64,000 nucleotides of DNA from Aquimonas sp044377145. GTDB lineage: Bacteria; Pseudomonadota; Gammaproteobacteria; Xanthomonadales; Xanthomonadaceae. Made by a program: the position numbers and the translations under genes. Shown here piece by piece: positions 19,056-28,839 of the stretch. Position 1 is the first letter of the stretch. Each line of letters begins with the position of its first letter. The DNA lies in contig NZ_JBILJQ010000013.1 in NCBI RefSeq assembly GCF_044377145.1, forward strand, positions 18,613 through 82,612, given 5' to 3'. The notes under the pieces were generated by a model. It made no database searches, had not been told where the DNA came from, and was given only the letters and a program-made list of their open reading frames with translations.

Positions 19056-21079
19056 GCTTGACTCTGGCCCTGCTGCTCGCCGCCGCCGCCGCCGACCCCA
19101 CGACACTGGACTCGATCCACGTCAGCGCACGCGCGCCACGCGCGGCAGCGGCCGAAGCCGTCTCGGCCGCCCGATTGGATTCAATCGAGATCGCCCGAAT
19201 CGCCCCCCAGCACGCGCAGGAGCTGTTCGTGCGTATTCCGGGCACTTGGGCCAGCCGCGGCAGCGGGCAGGAACAGCTGCTCGCGATCCGCTCGCCGGTG
19301 CTGGCGGGCACCGGTGCCTGCGGCGCCTTCCTGGTGCTCGAACAGGGCATCCCGATTCGCCCGACCGGGTTCTGCAACGTCAACCAACTGTTCGAGCTAC
19401 CGCTGGAGTTGGCCGGCGCAGTCGAAGTGCTGCGTGGGCCGGGCACGGCGGTGCACGGCAGCAACGCCCTGCACGGCGTGATCGAGCTGCGTGCGCCAGC
19501 GCTGGATGCGCCGGCGCACGCACGCTTGAGCCTGGGCAGCTTCGACTACGCGCAAGTCATCCTCGGCCTGCCCGGCGGCAGCGCCACGCGACCGCTGCGA
19601 ATCGACGCCAGCGCCACCGACAGCGGCAGTTTCCGCGTCGATGAGGGCTATACCCAGCAGCGGGTGCTTGCACAGCTCGGCCTGCCCGAAGCGCCCGGCG
19701 CGCCGGAGTTCCTGCTGTCGGCGCAGCGCCTCGATCAGGACACCGCCGGCTACATCACCGGCGAGCGCGCCTATGCCGACGCGCGACGGCGGTTGAACCC
19801 CAACCCCGAGGCCTATCGCCAGGCCGAGTCGGCACGGCTGTCCGGGCGCTGGCGCTTCGCGCTTGAGGCCGGACAGATGGCGCTGACGCCGTATGCGCGC
19901 AGCGACCGCGGCGAGTTCATCCAGCACTTCATCCTCGGCAAGCCGCTGGAAACCAATGGCAGCGACAGCCTCGGCCTGCAAACGCTTTGGAGCAGCAGCA
20001 ACGGCGCACTGCGGCTGGGCTCCGACATCGAGTTCGCTCAGGGCCGCCTGCTGGAAACGCAGCCGATGCCGCTCGGCAGCGGCACGCCGGCGCAGATCGC
20101 CACGCGCCCGGCCGGCCGCCACTACGACTACCGCGTGCGCAGCGACAGCGCGGCCCTGTTCGCGCAGTTCGAGCAGCCCTTGGGCGCCCGCTGGAGCCTG
20201 CAGTCGGGCGCGCGCATCGAGAGCATCGGCTACCGCTACGACAACCGCATGGCGGCCGGCAATCTGCGTGAGGACGGCAGCGAATGCGGATTCGGCGGCT
20301 GCCTGTTCCAGCGCCCGGCGGACCGCAACGACCGTTTCACCCGGCCGACCGCCAACCTCGGCCTGCTGCGGCTGGATGAAGCCGGCAGGCGCGTGTTTCT
20401 GCGCGCCGCCAGCGCCTTCCGCGCGCCTCAAGTCGGCGAGCTGTATCGGCTGCAGCGGGGCCAGGCCGTTGCCGACCTCGGTGCTGAGCGCGCGCAGTCG
20501 ATCGAGCTGGGCGTCGGCTTGCCGCTCACGCGCGGAAGCCTCGACGCGGTCGTGTATCACCTCGACAAGCGCGGCAGCATCCTGCGCGATTCGCAGGGCT
20601 TCAACATCGGCGCCGGCGCCAGCCGGCATCAGGGCATCGAGCTGGATCTGCGCCTGCGCCTGCCGCTGCAGATTGATCTGGCGGCGAACCTTGCCTGGTC
20701 CGATCAGCGCTACCGCTTCGACCGCGCGCTCGGCGGCGGTGAGACCATCCGCCACGGCGCGCGTGTCGACACCGCACCCGAATGGCTGGGCGGCCTGCGC
20801 CTTCTGCGGCGCTTCGATCGCATCGGCGAGCTCGAACTCGAATGGCAGCACCAGGGCGGCTATTTCGCCGATGCCGGCAACACGTTTTTCCAGCCCGGCC
20901 ACGATCTGCTGAACCTGCGGCTGACGCGTGCGCTCAGCGCCGGCTGGTCGCTCAGCGCCGCCATCCGCAACCTGGGTGACATCGGCTACGCCGAGCGCGC
21001 CGACTTCGGCTTCGGCGAGCGCCGATTCTTCCCCGGTGCACCGCGCAGCTATCTGCTCAGCCTCGACTGGCGGGGCTGA
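19052..21079 (+). CDS. TonB-dependent outer-membrane receptor
   Basis: This is a 675-residue protein with a GTG start overlapping the previous stop. A short signal peptide (MSLTLALLLAAAAA) is followed by a possible TonB box (TLDSIHVSAR). The plug domain contains IPGTWASRGSGQEQLLAIRS and VEVLRGPGTAVHGSNALHGV. The remainder is a 22-strand-type barrel ending RRFFPGAPRSYLLSLDWRG with the usual aromatic finish. Two cysteines in the plug (GACGA, GFCN) may bridge. No iron-chelator or vitamin gene is adjacent, so the substrate is unknown; the SGNH hydrolase next to it is the only hint. Confidence 0.92.
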   Translation: MSLTLALLLAAAAADPTTLDSIHVSARAPRAAAAEAVSAARLDSIEIARIAPQHAQELFVRIPGTWASRGSGQEQLLAIRSPVLAGTGACGAFLVLEQGIPIRPTGFCNVNQLFELPLELAGAVEVLRGPGTAVHGSNALHGVIELRAPALDAPAHARLSLGSFDYAQVILGLPGGSATRPLRIDASATDSGSFRVDEGYTQQRVLAQLGLPEAPGAPEFLLSAQRLDQDTAGYITGERAYADARRRLNPNPEAYRQAESARLSGRWRFALEAGQMALTPYARSDRGEFIQHFILGKPLETNGSDSLGLQTLWSSSNGALRLGSDIEFAQGRLLETQPMPLGSGTPAQIATRPAGRHYDYRVRSDSAALFAQFEQPLGARWSLQSGARIESIGYRYDNRMAAGNLREDGSECGFGGCLFQRPADRNDRFTRPTANLGLLRLDEAGRRVFLRAASAFRAPQVGELYRLQRGQAVADLGAERAQSIELGVGLPLTRGSLDAVVYHLDKRGSILRDSQGFNIGAGASRHQGIELDLRLRLPLQIDLAANLAWSDQRYRFDRALGGGETIRHGARVDTAPEWLGGLRLLRRFDRIGELELEWQHQGGYFADAGNTFFQPGHDLLNLRLTRALSAGWSLSAAIRNLGDIGYAERADFGFGERRFFPGAPRSYLLSLDWRG

Positions 21080-21295
21080 TCTGGGGGGCGGCTAGCGCGA
21101 ATCCGCTTTACAGCGTCGGATCCCCGCGCGGCAGATGCGGCCTTCCCACCCGCGGCATTGGCGCCTATGCCCGGCAAAGGCTATGGTCGAGATTCGGCTC
21201 CGCCCGGTTGACGCGCGCAGCCGGCAAGCCTTCACAGCCCACGTCCATCGCCCATGGCCCGCAGCTCAGCGGCGGGCCGCCACACCGGAGTTCAC

Positions 21296-24200
21296 ATGGT
21301 CAGCACCCGTTCGCGTTTTCCGCAGCATCGCCTTGCGCTAGCCCTGTCCTTGGCACTACTGGCGCCGCAGGTGGGCGCGCAATCCGCGCTGCGCGACGTA
21401 CCCGCGCGGGAGCCCAGCATCGAGACCCTGGCCGAGGCGACCGCGCCGGGCCTGCTGCTGACGCGCGCCGGCGTGTTCGACCCCGACTGGCAGCAGCTCG
21501 ACGGCAGCGCACTGGGCCTGCCGGATGCTGACGGCGATGCCTATGCCCTGCTGCAATTCCATGCGGACGCACCGGCGCCGCTGGAGTGGCTGAAAGCGCG
21601 CGGCATCGACGCACTCGACTACTTGCCGCACCACGCTTGGCGGGTGCGCTTGAACGGCCGCTCGCTGTCCGGGCTCGGCAACGACCCTGCCCTGCGCTAC
21701 GCAGGTCGCGTGCCCAGCCTGCTGCGCATCGATCCCTCACTTTGGCCGCAGACGCGCGCGCAGACGCTGGCGTCGGACACCGTCGATGGCGTGATCGAAC
21801 TGCAGCTGGCGCGCGGCGAATCGGCACCCGATGTGCTCGCCGCGATCAACAAGCTCGCGCCCTCGCTGAAGTCGATCGACTACCTCGACCGCGGCGACCT
21901 GCCGTGGGTGCGGCTGGACGCCAGTGCGGCCATGCCCGGCGCGATCGAAGCCCTGCTGCGGATCGAGGCCATCCAGTGGATCGCGCCCTACGCGCGGCCG
22001 GAGCCGCACAACCAGAACGCGCTCGGGCCGATGCAGGGCAACGACTTGACCACCGCCGGCACGCCGATCTTCGCCCGTGGCCTGACCGGCACTGGCCAGA
22101 TCATCGCGGTCGCCGATTCCGGGCTGGACCGCAACGAGGACTGGTTTGTCGACATCGACTTCGGCGATGGCCAGGGTGTGCGCCGCTCGATCACACCGTC
22201 CGACAACCCGCTGCCGCCCTTGACCGGCGCCACCCACCCGCTGGCCAAGGTATTCGCCTACTGGGTGCAGCCGGGCGCGACGGCCTTCGACAACAACCTC
22301 CAGTGCACGCCGTCCAGCGGTCCAACCGGTTTCCATGGCAGCCACGTGTCCGGAACGGTCGGTGGCGATCGGGCCGGTGCAGGCGGCATCGCCACGCCGC
22401 TGCTGCCCGGCCGCGACGCCGGTGACGGCATGGCGCCGAATGCGCAGATCCTGTTCCAGGACATCGGCAACGACGTCTCGGGCTGCCTGTCCATCAGAAA
22501 CTTGACGGGCACCCTGGCGCAAGCCGCAAGCGGCGGCGCGCGCGTGCACAACAACAGCTGGGGCTCGGATTCGCGGGGCGCCTATGGCGGCAGCGATATC
22601 GCCGCCGATCTTGCCGCACGCCAGCTGCGCGAACTGCTGGTGGTGGTCGCGGCAGGCAACCGTGGCGGCTCCGGCCCCAACACCACCGGCTCTCCGGGCA
22701 ACAACAAGAATGGTCTGACCGTTGGCGCGCTCGGCAATGGCAACTCTCTCAGCATCGCCAGCTTCAGCAGCCGCGGCCCGACCGATGACGGGCGCATCAA
22801 ACCGGACATCGTCGCCCCCGGTTCCAGCACCGTGTCGGCTGCCGGCGATACCAGCAATGCTGAAACCGTCGACACCGGCACCACCTCATCGAAATCCGGC
22901 ACCTCGATGGCGGCACCCACCATCACCGGTGCCACGGCGCTCGCTCACCAGTACTTCGCCGACGGCTTCTACCCGCGCGGCAGCCGTACGCCCCAGGACC
23001 AGCACTCGGCCAGCGCGCAGGTGATGAAGGCGCTGCTGCTGAACAGCACCCGGGCGATCGATCTTGCCGGCGTGTGGCCGAACAACACCTTCGGCTGGGG
23101 CCGCCTGTGGCTGGAACACAGCCTGTATTTCAGCGGCGATATCGGCGCGGGGCTGGACACCCGGCGCCTGCGTGTGTTCGAGCGCACGGACGACAGCGGA
23201 CTTGCCACCGGCGCTGTCCACGAGTACGCGCTGGCCAACGTGGCGGCCGGCCAAGAGCTGCGTTTCACCTTGACCTGGCTCGACCCGGCCGCGTCGGCTG
23301 GCGCGGCGGTCACCCTGGTGAACGATCTTGACCTTGAAGTGGTCGGGCCGGATGCCACCCTCTACCTCGGCAACGTGTTCACCTCCGGCGTCTCCACCAG
23401 CGGCGGCACCGCCGACCGCCGCAACACGGTCGAGCAGGTTCGCTTCACCGCGCCAAGCGCCGGCGCCTACAGCGTGCGCGTCCGCGGCTTCAATGTGCCG
23501 GGCAACGCACTGGATGGCAGCAGCCGCCAGGGCTATGGCCTGGTTGCCAGCGGCGCGATCGGCCTGCCCGAACAGCCGGCACTGGCGGCACCGGCCGCGC
23601 CGTCGGTCAGCCGGAATGATCTCGATGGCGTCGCCGTGAGTTTCAGCCCAGTTTCGGGCGCGCAGGGCTATCAGCTGTATCGCGCCAGCGGGACCTGCGC
23701 CAGCGCTGACCCGCGCGCGTTCCGTATGGTTGGCCACGGCGCCAGTGCCCCGCTGCTCGATACCAGCACGGTCGGTGGCTACGGCTACGCTTGGAAGGTG
23801 CGCGCGATCGGCGGCGATGTCGAAGGCGAAGTCTCGACCTGTATCGATGCCGTGTCGGCCGCCGCCTGCCTGCTGCCGCCGGAGTTCTCGATGAGCGACG
23901 CGACTGCCAACGGCAACCGTGACACCTGCGGCGTGGAACTCTCCTGGACAGCGGCCGATAGCCGCTGCCCACTGGCGACGGGCATTACGTATCGCATCGA
24001 GCGCTCGCTGCGGCCGGATTTCCAGACCGTCAGCGTGCTGGCCGCGGATCACAGCGGCACCAGCTTCCTCGACAGCACCGTACTGCCCGACCAGGCCTAT
24101 TTCTACCGCGCCAGCGCGGCGGATGCCGCCGGCAACCGCAGCAGCGATCCGCGCGTGCTCGCGGCAACCCCCTCGCCCGCCAGCGGCCCCGCAGCTGGCA

Positions 24201-24802
24201 GCTTCTTCGACAATGTCGATCAGCGCAGCTATGCGAAGCTGCAGGCGCCTTGGCAGTTCTCGACAGTCGCCAGTGACGGCAGCTTCAGCTATCACAACGG
24301 CCCCGACGGTTCGAACTATGCCGCCAACGCCTGCGCCAGCCTGACCTTGCCGCCGCTGCAGCTCGGCCCGAATGCCCAGCTGACGTACAAGGCCCGCTAC
24401 GCGATCGAACGGAACTGGGATGGCGTGGTCAGCCAGATTTCGACCGATGGCGGCCAGACCTGGGCCAGCCTGCCTCCCACAGGTGGCTTCCCCGGCAGCT
24501 TTGCCGCCACCGGCGATCCGCCGGGCAATGCCTGTGGCTTCCCGGCCAGCCAGGGGGCCTTCAGCGGCAGCAGCAGCGGCCAGTTCCAGAGCTTCACCAG
24601 CAATCTCGCCGCCTTCGCCGGGCAAACGGTGCAGATCCGCTGGGTGTTCTCGTCCGACTCCGCCGACGAGGAGGCGGGCTTCTATCTGGACGAGATCCGT
24701 TTGAACACGGTCATCCCGCCCGAGATCTTTGCCAACGGCTTCGAGACCAGTGCACGAGGGCAGGCGGCAGCTGGCAACGGCGGCCAGTGCGAGCTGCCAT
24801 AG
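21296..24802 (+). CDS. Large secreted subtilisin-like (S8) serine protease
   Basis: This is a 1168-residue protein. The ATG at 21296, with CCGGAG six bases ahead, places a signal peptide at once (LALALSLALLAPQVGAQ). A propeptide-like part of about 240 residues precedes the catalytic domain: Asp274 in IIAVADSGLD, His350 in FHGSHVSG and Ser537 in SGTSMAAP. Then come a jelly-roll/PPC-type domain (about 610-760), two fibronectin-III-like stretches and a C-terminal carbohydrate-binding-like domain (about 980-1140). It ends PPEIFANGFETSARG plus a short tail; the same F-x-N-G-F-E motif closes the RCC1 protein at 4.4 kb. It is probably an exported or surface protease for nutrient gain. It is alone in its transcript. 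Confidence 0.93.
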   Translation: MVSTRSRFPQHRLALALSLALLAPQVGAQSALRDVPAREPSIETLAEATAPGLLLTRAGVFDPDWQQLDGSALGLPDADGDAYALLQFHADAPAPLEWLKARGIDALDYLPHHAWRVRLNGRSLSGLGNDPALRYAGRVPSLLRIDPSLWPQTRAQTLASDTVDGVIELQLARGESAPDVLAAINKLAPSLKSIDYLDRGDLPWVRLDASAAMPGAIEALLRIEAIQWIAPYARPEPHNQNALGPMQGNDLTTAGTPIFARGLTGTGQIIAVADSGLDRNEDWFVDIDFGDGQGVRRSITPSDNPLPPLTGATHPLAKVFAYWVQPGATAFDNNLQCTPSSGPTGFHGSHVSGTVGGDRAGAGGIATPLLPGRDAGDGMAPNAQILFQDIGNDVSGCLSIRNLTGTLAQAASGGARVHNNSWGSDSRGAYGGSDIAADLAARQLRELLVVVAAGNRGGSGPNTTGSPGNNKNGLTVGALGNGNSLSIASFSSRGPTDDGRIKPDIVAPGSSTVSAAGDTSNAETVDTGTTSSKSGTSMAAPTITGATALAHQYFADGFYPRGSRTPQDQHSASAQVMKALLLNSTRAIDLAGVWPNNTFGWGRLWLEHSLYFSGDIGAGLDTRRLRVFERTDDSGLATGAVHEYALANVAAGQELRFTLTWLDPAASAGAAVTLVNDLDLEVVGPDATLYLGNVFTSGVSTSGGTADRRNTVEQVRFTAPSAGAYSVRVRGFNVPGNALDGSSRQGYGLVASGAIGLPEQPALAAPAAPSVSRNDLDGVAVSFSPVSGAQGYQLYRASGTCASADPRAFRMVGHGASAPLLDTSTVGGYGYAWKVRAIGGDVEGEVSTCIDAVSAAACLLPPEFSMSDATANGNRDTCGVELSWTAADSRCPLATGITYRIERSLRPDFQTVSVLAADHSGTSFLDSTVLPDQAYFYRASAADAAGNRSSDPRVLAATPSPASGPAAGSFFDNVDQRSYAKLQAPWQFSTVASDGSFSYHNGPDGSNYAANACASLTLPPLQLGPNAQLTYKARYAIERNWDGVVSQISTDGGQTWASLPPTGGFPGSFAATGDPPGNACGFPASQGAFSGSSSGQFQSFTSNLAAFAGQTVQIRWVFSSDSADEEAGFYLDEIRLNTVIPPEIFANGFETSARGQAAAGNGGQCELP

Positions 24803-24836
24803 GGCTCCGAAACACTGGGCACCGGGAGACCAGCTC

Positions 24837-24871
24837 TCCGCTACGGGCAGCCGCCGGCCGCCCGTAGCGGA
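24837..24871 (+). terminator. Hairpin after the S8 protease gene
   Basis: TCCGCTACGGGC and GCCCGTAGCGGA form a perfect 12-bp stem around an 11-base loop, 34 bp after the protease stop. No T-run follows, so it is either a weak terminator, an mRNA-stabilising hairpin or a REP-like repeat. The remaining space to oleC (25060) shows no gene. Confidence 0.5.
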
Positions 24872-25059
24872 ACTCCGCCTGCGCTGGTTCACAAGCCACA
24901 GTTGCCGGCGGAGGAATGCCCTGCCCGCACGCTTGGCTTGATCGAGCCGTTCAGTAGATCGCGTGAATCCGCAGCCCTTAGCCGACATTCTGGTCCGCTG
25001 GGACTCCACAGCGACGGGCCGGCTTGCGATCCTTGGCGGACAGCCTCTGGAACTCCGAC

Positions 25060-26727
25060 ATGACCTCACCCTGCAATATCGCCGCGGCACTGCCGCGGCT
25101 GGCGCTGGAGCGACCCGACCAGATCGCCATCCGCTGCCCGTCCGGCCTGCGCGCTGACGGCACCGCCGAATACGGCCTGAGCCTGAGCTATGCCGAGCTT
25201 GATCGTCGCAGCGATGCGATCGCTGCCGGCCTGGGCCGGGTCGGTATCACCCGCGGCGTGCGCACCGCACTGATGGTGCGACCCTCACCCGAGCTTTTTC
25301 TGCTGATGTTCGCGCTGTTCAAATCCGGTGCGGTGCCGGTGCTGATCGACCCCGGCATCGACCGGCGCGCACTCAAGCAATGCCTCGATGAAGCAGCTCC
25401 AGCCGGGTTCATCGGCATCCCGCTGGCGCAGCTGGCGCGCGTGCTGCTGGGTTGGGGCCGCGGCCATGTGCGGCATGTGGTCAGCGTCGGCCGCAAGTTT
25501 CCGTTCGGTGGCCACAGCCTGGCGCAAATCGAGGCGCTGGGGGCCGGCGCTGGCCCGCAGCTGGCCGACACCGCAGCCGATGAGATCGCGGCGATTCTGT
25601 TCACTTCCGGATCGACCGGCGTGCCCAAGGGCGTGGTCTATCGGCACCGCCATTTCGCCGCGCAGATCGAGCTGCTCGGCAGCGCGTTCGGCATCGAGCC
25701 CGGCGGGGTCGACCTGCCCACCTTCCCGCCGTTCGCGCTGTTCGATCCCGCGCTGGGCCTGACCAGCGTGATTCCGGACATGGACCCGACCCGGCCGGCC
25801 CAGGCCGATCCGCGCAAGCTCATCGCTGCGATTCAACAGTTCAGCATCGGTCAGATGTTCGGCTCGCCGGCCCTGCTCGACACGCTCAGCCGCTACGGCG
25901 AGCAACACGGCATTCGCCTGCCCAGCCTGAAGCGGGTGACCTCGGCCGGCGCACCGGTGCCGTTTGCGGTGGTGCAGCGGATGCAGGCGATGCTGGCCGA
26001 CGACGCACAGATCTGGACGCCGTATGGCGCGACCGAATGCCTGCCGGTGGCGGTGATCGAAGGCCGCGAGCTGGCGCAGACCCGCGCTGCGACCGAATCC
26101 GGTGCCGGCACCTGTGTCGGCCGGCCGGTGCCGGCCAATACCGTGCGGGTGATCGCGATCAGCGATGACGCCCTGCCAGACTGGGGCGCGACCAGCGTGC
26201 TTGTGCCCGGCGAAATCGGTGAGATCACGGTGGCAGGCCCGACCGCTACCGATGCCTACTTCAAGCGCGACGCCGCCACCGCGCTGGCCAAGATCCGCGA
26301 GACACTGCCCGACGGCAGCGAACGCATCGTCCACCGCATGGGCGACCTGGGCTGTTTCGATGCCGAGGGTCGACTGTGGTTCTGCGGGCGCAAGAGCCAG
26401 CGCGTAGAAACCGGTTCTGGACCGCTGTACACCGAGCAGGTCGAGCCGGTGTTCAACACCCACCCTGATGTGCGTCGCAGCGCATTGGTCGGTATCGGCA
26501 CGATCGGCGCGCAGATTCCGGTCCTGTGTGTGGAGCTGAAACCCGGCACCGACCGCGAGCGCTCGGCGATCGAAGCCGAGCTGCTGAACCTCGGCGCGCG
26601 CTACGCCCACACCCACGGGATCCAGCGCGTGAGGTTCCACACAGGCTTTCCGGTCGACATCCGGCACAATGCAAAAATCGGCCGCGAGGCGCTGGCGCGC
26701 TGGGCAGCGTCCCAGCCAGGTCACTGA
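25060..26727 (+). CDS. oleC: Olefin beta-lactone synthetase OleC-like (ANL superfamily)
   Basis: This is a 555-residue AMP-forming-ligase-type enzyme. The phosphate loop is AAILFTSGSTGVPKGVVYRH; later blocks are IWTPYGATECLPVA and the hinge region MGDLGCFDAEGRLWFCGRKS. OleC converts the 2-alkyl-3-hydroxy acid made by OleD into a beta-lactone, which OleB then decarboxylates to a long-chain olefin. The opening PCNIAAALPRLALERPDQIA and the pairing with an OleD reductase 24 bp downstream support OleC over a fatty acyl-CoA ligase. OleA and OleB genes, usually next to it, are not in the window. Confidence 0.85.
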   Translation: MTSPCNIAAALPRLALERPDQIAIRCPSGLRADGTAEYGLSLSYAELDRRSDAIAAGLGRVGITRGVRTALMVRPSPELFLLMFALFKSGAVPVLIDPGIDRRALKQCLDEAAPAGFIGIPLAQLARVLLGWGRGHVRHVVSVGRKFPFGGHSLAQIEALGAGAGPQLADTAADEIAAILFTSGSTGVPKGVVYRHRHFAAQIELLGSAFGIEPGGVDLPTFPPFALFDPALGLTSVIPDMDPTRPAQADPRKLIAAIQQFSIGQMFGSPALLDTLSRYGEQHGIRLPSLKRVTSAGAPVPFAVVQRMQAMLADDAQIWTPYGATECLPVAVIEGRELAQTRAATESGAGTCVGRPVPANTVRVIAISDDALPDWGATSVLVPGEIGEITVAGPTATDAYFKRDAATALAKIRETLPDGSERIVHRMGDLGCFDAEGRLWFCGRKSQRVETGSGPLYTEQVEPVFNTHPDVRRSALVGIGTIGAQIPVLCVELKPGTDRERSAIEAELLNLGARYAHTHGIQRVRFHTGFPVDIRHNAKIGREALARWAASQPGH

Positions 26728-26751
26728 AATGCACGGCAGCAGGGGTTTGCA

Positions 26752-27780
26752 ATGAAGATTCTGGTCACCGGCGGCGGTGGATTTCTGGGGCAGGCCATCT
26801 GCTCGCGCCTGGTCGGGCGCGGGCTGTCGGTCATCAGCTACAACCGCGGCCTGTACCCGGGCCTCGCCGCGCTTGGCGTACGTCAGGTGCAGGCCGACCT
26901 CGCCAACTTCGAAGCGCTGGCGGAGGCCACGGCCGGCGTGGACGCGGTGTTCCATGTCGGCGCCAAGGCCGGCGCCTGGGGCAGCTTCCGCGAGTACTTC
27001 GACGCCAATGTCCGCGGCACCCGCAATGTCATCGCCGCCTGCCGTCTGAATACCGTACGCACCCTCGTCTACACCTCATCGCCCAGCGTGACCCACCGCG
27101 CGACCACGCCGGTGATCGGGCTGTCGGAATCCAGAGTCCCGCTGGCCAGCGGCTTCAAGGCCTGGTATCCGGCCACCAAGCGTGTCGCCGAGGAAATCGT
27201 GCTGGAGGCCAATGGCACCGACCTGTCCACCGTGGCCCTGCGGCCACGGCTGATCTGGGGCCCGGGCGACAACCAGTTGCTGCCGCGGCTGGTCGATCGC
27301 GCCCAGCAGGGTCGTCTGCGCTTCGTCGGCGACGGCCAGAACAAGGTCGACACCACCTACATCGACAACGCCGCGCAGGCGCATCTGGATGCCTTCGACG
27401 CCCTGCACGGCAATCGCGGCGCCCGCTGCGCAGGCAAGGCGTATTTCATCTCCAACGGCGAGCCCAAGCCGATCTCCGAGATCGTCAACGGCCTGCTGCG
27501 CGCGGCTGGCGCGCCGATCGTGAAGGAGCTGGTGCCGTTCCGTGTCGCCTACTGGCTGGGTGCGGCGCTGGAGGCCGCCTACACGGTGCTGCCGTTCAAG
27601 GGCGAGCCGATGATGACCCGTTTCCTGGCGGAACAATTGTCGACGCCGCACTTCTACGACATCAGCGCCGCGCGCCGCGATTTCGGCTACCAGCCGCGCG
27701 TCAGCGTACTGGAAGGCCTGCGCCAACTCGGCCACTGGTGGCAGGAGCAACAGGCCGCCGAGCAGGCCGAACGCTCGTGA
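26752..27780 (+). CDS. oleD: 2-alkyl-3-oxoalkanoate reductase OleD-like (extended SDR)
   Basis: This 342-residue NAD(P)-dependent protein of the 3-beta-hydroxysteroid dehydrogenase/epimerase group has the nucleotide motif MKILVTGGGGFLGQ, the catalytic Tyr-Lys in WYPATKRVAEE, and RPRLIWGPGDNQLLPRLV. In olefin biosynthesis OleD reduces the beta-keto acid formed by OleA before OleC acts. The AGGGG site ahead of the ATG at 26752 is good. The LysR gene begins 13 bp after its stop, so the three genes form one unit. Confidence 0.86.
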   Translation: MKILVTGGGGFLGQAICSRLVGRGLSVISYNRGLYPGLAALGVRQVQADLANFEALAEATAGVDAVFHVGAKAGAWGSFREYFDANVRGTRNVIAACRLNTVRTLVYTSSPSVTHRATTPVIGLSESRVPLASGFKAWYPATKRVAEEIVLEANGTDLSTVALRPRLIWGPGDNQLLPRLVDRAQQGRLRFVGDGQNKVDTTYIDNAAQAHLDAFDALHGNRGARCAGKAYFISNGEPKPISEIVNGLLRAAGAPIVKELVPFRVAYWLGAALEAAYTVLPFKGEPMMTRFLAEQLSTPHFYDISAARRDFGYQPRVSVLEGLRQLGHWWQEQQAAEQAERS

Positions 27781-27793
27781 GCCCGGCGCGGCG

Positions 27794-28753
27794 GTGAGCA
27801 AGTCCCCCGCCCGCTTCTACTACAAGGGCAGCCGCCTGAAGCAGCTGCGCGCGTTCTGCAACGCGGCTCGATTGGGCTCGGTGACGCGTGCCGCCGAGGC
27901 CCTGTTCCTGAGCCAGCCGGCGGTCTCGCTGCAGTTGGGCGCGCTGGAAAGCGAGATCGGCGTCAGCCTGTTCGAGCGCCACGGTCGCCGTCTCAATCTG
28001 ACCCGCGAAGGGCAGGTTCTGTATGAGCTGGCGCGGCCGCTGGTGGACGGTCTGGATGGCCTGGAGACCGCCTTCCAGAGCCGACTCAAAGGCCTGGAGG
28101 GCGGCGAGTTGAACATCGCTGCCGGCGCCTCGACCATCCTGTATCTGCTGCCGCAATTGATCGCCGACTTCCGCCGCAGCCATCCCGATGTGCAGCTGCG
28201 CCTGCACAACGTGACCGGCAAGGATGGACTGGCCCTGATCCGCTCGGACGAGGTCGACCTCGCGGTCGGCTCGATGCTCGACGTGCCGAATGACATCGAC
28301 TACGCCCCGCTGTATTCGTTCGACCCGGTATTGATCACCCCGCCGGACCACCCGCTGGCGCGGGCCGGGGATCCGACCCTGGAGGATCTCTCGCCGTACG
28401 GACTGATCCTGCCGCCGAAGCGCCTGACCACCTACCGCCTGGTTGATCTGATCTTCCAGCAGCGCAAGGTGCCGTACACGGTGGCGCTGGAGGTCGGCGG
28501 CTGGGAAGTCATCAAACAGTACGTCGCGATGGGCCTGGGCATCAGCATCGTCACCAGCATCTGCATCAGTGAAGCCGACCGCGCGCGCCTGTTCGTGCAC
28601 AACATGCGCGAGTACTTCCCGCCACGCAGCTACGGCGTGGTGATCCGCAAAGGCAAATACCTGAGCCCGCAAGCGCGCGCCTTCGTCGACCAGCTCAAGC
28701 CTTCGGCCTTCGCCCGCGGCGGCTACGACGAGGCGGGGCATTCGGAGCGCTGA
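27794..28753 (+). CDS. LysR-family (CysB-like) transcriptional regulator
   Basis: This is a 319-residue protein. Residues 14-72 hold the winged helix-turn-helix (KQLRAFCNAARLGSVTRAAE, then ALFLSQPAVSLQLGALESEI), followed by the LysR substrate-binding domain. The start is GTG, 13 bp after oleD. LysR genes are usually divergent from their targets; this one is downstream in the same direction, so it may control oleCD through feedback or control distant genes. The effector is unknown. Similar CysB-like regulators carry the opening RFYYKxxRLKQLRAF. Confidence 0.88.
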   Translation: MSKSPARFYYKGSRLKQLRAFCNAARLGSVTRAAEALFLSQPAVSLQLGALESEIGVSLFERHGRRLNLTREGQVLYELARPLVDGLDGLETAFQSRLKGLEGGELNIAAGASTILYLLPQLIADFRRSHPDVQLRLHNVTGKDGLALIRSDEVDLAVGSMLDVPNDIDYAPLYSFDPVLITPPDHPLARAGDPTLEDLSPYGLILPPKRLTTYRLVDLIFQQRKVPYTVALEVGGWEVIKQYVAMGLGISIVTSICISEADRARLFVHNMREYFPPRSYGVVIRKGKYLSPQARAFVDQLKPSAFARGGYDEAGHSER

Positions 28754-28839
28754 GCTCGCCGGGGCTGTCCAGTCTCGACCCGGGTCCGCCAAGGTCGGCC
28801 GGGTCAGGTTCCGGCCAGCGTTTCAGCAGCGCCGGTCAG

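Noticed and set aside
26526..27797. 423-codon ORF overlapping oleD in another frame
   Set aside because: Out-of-frame shadow; oleD has full family motifs and a good ribosome-binding site.
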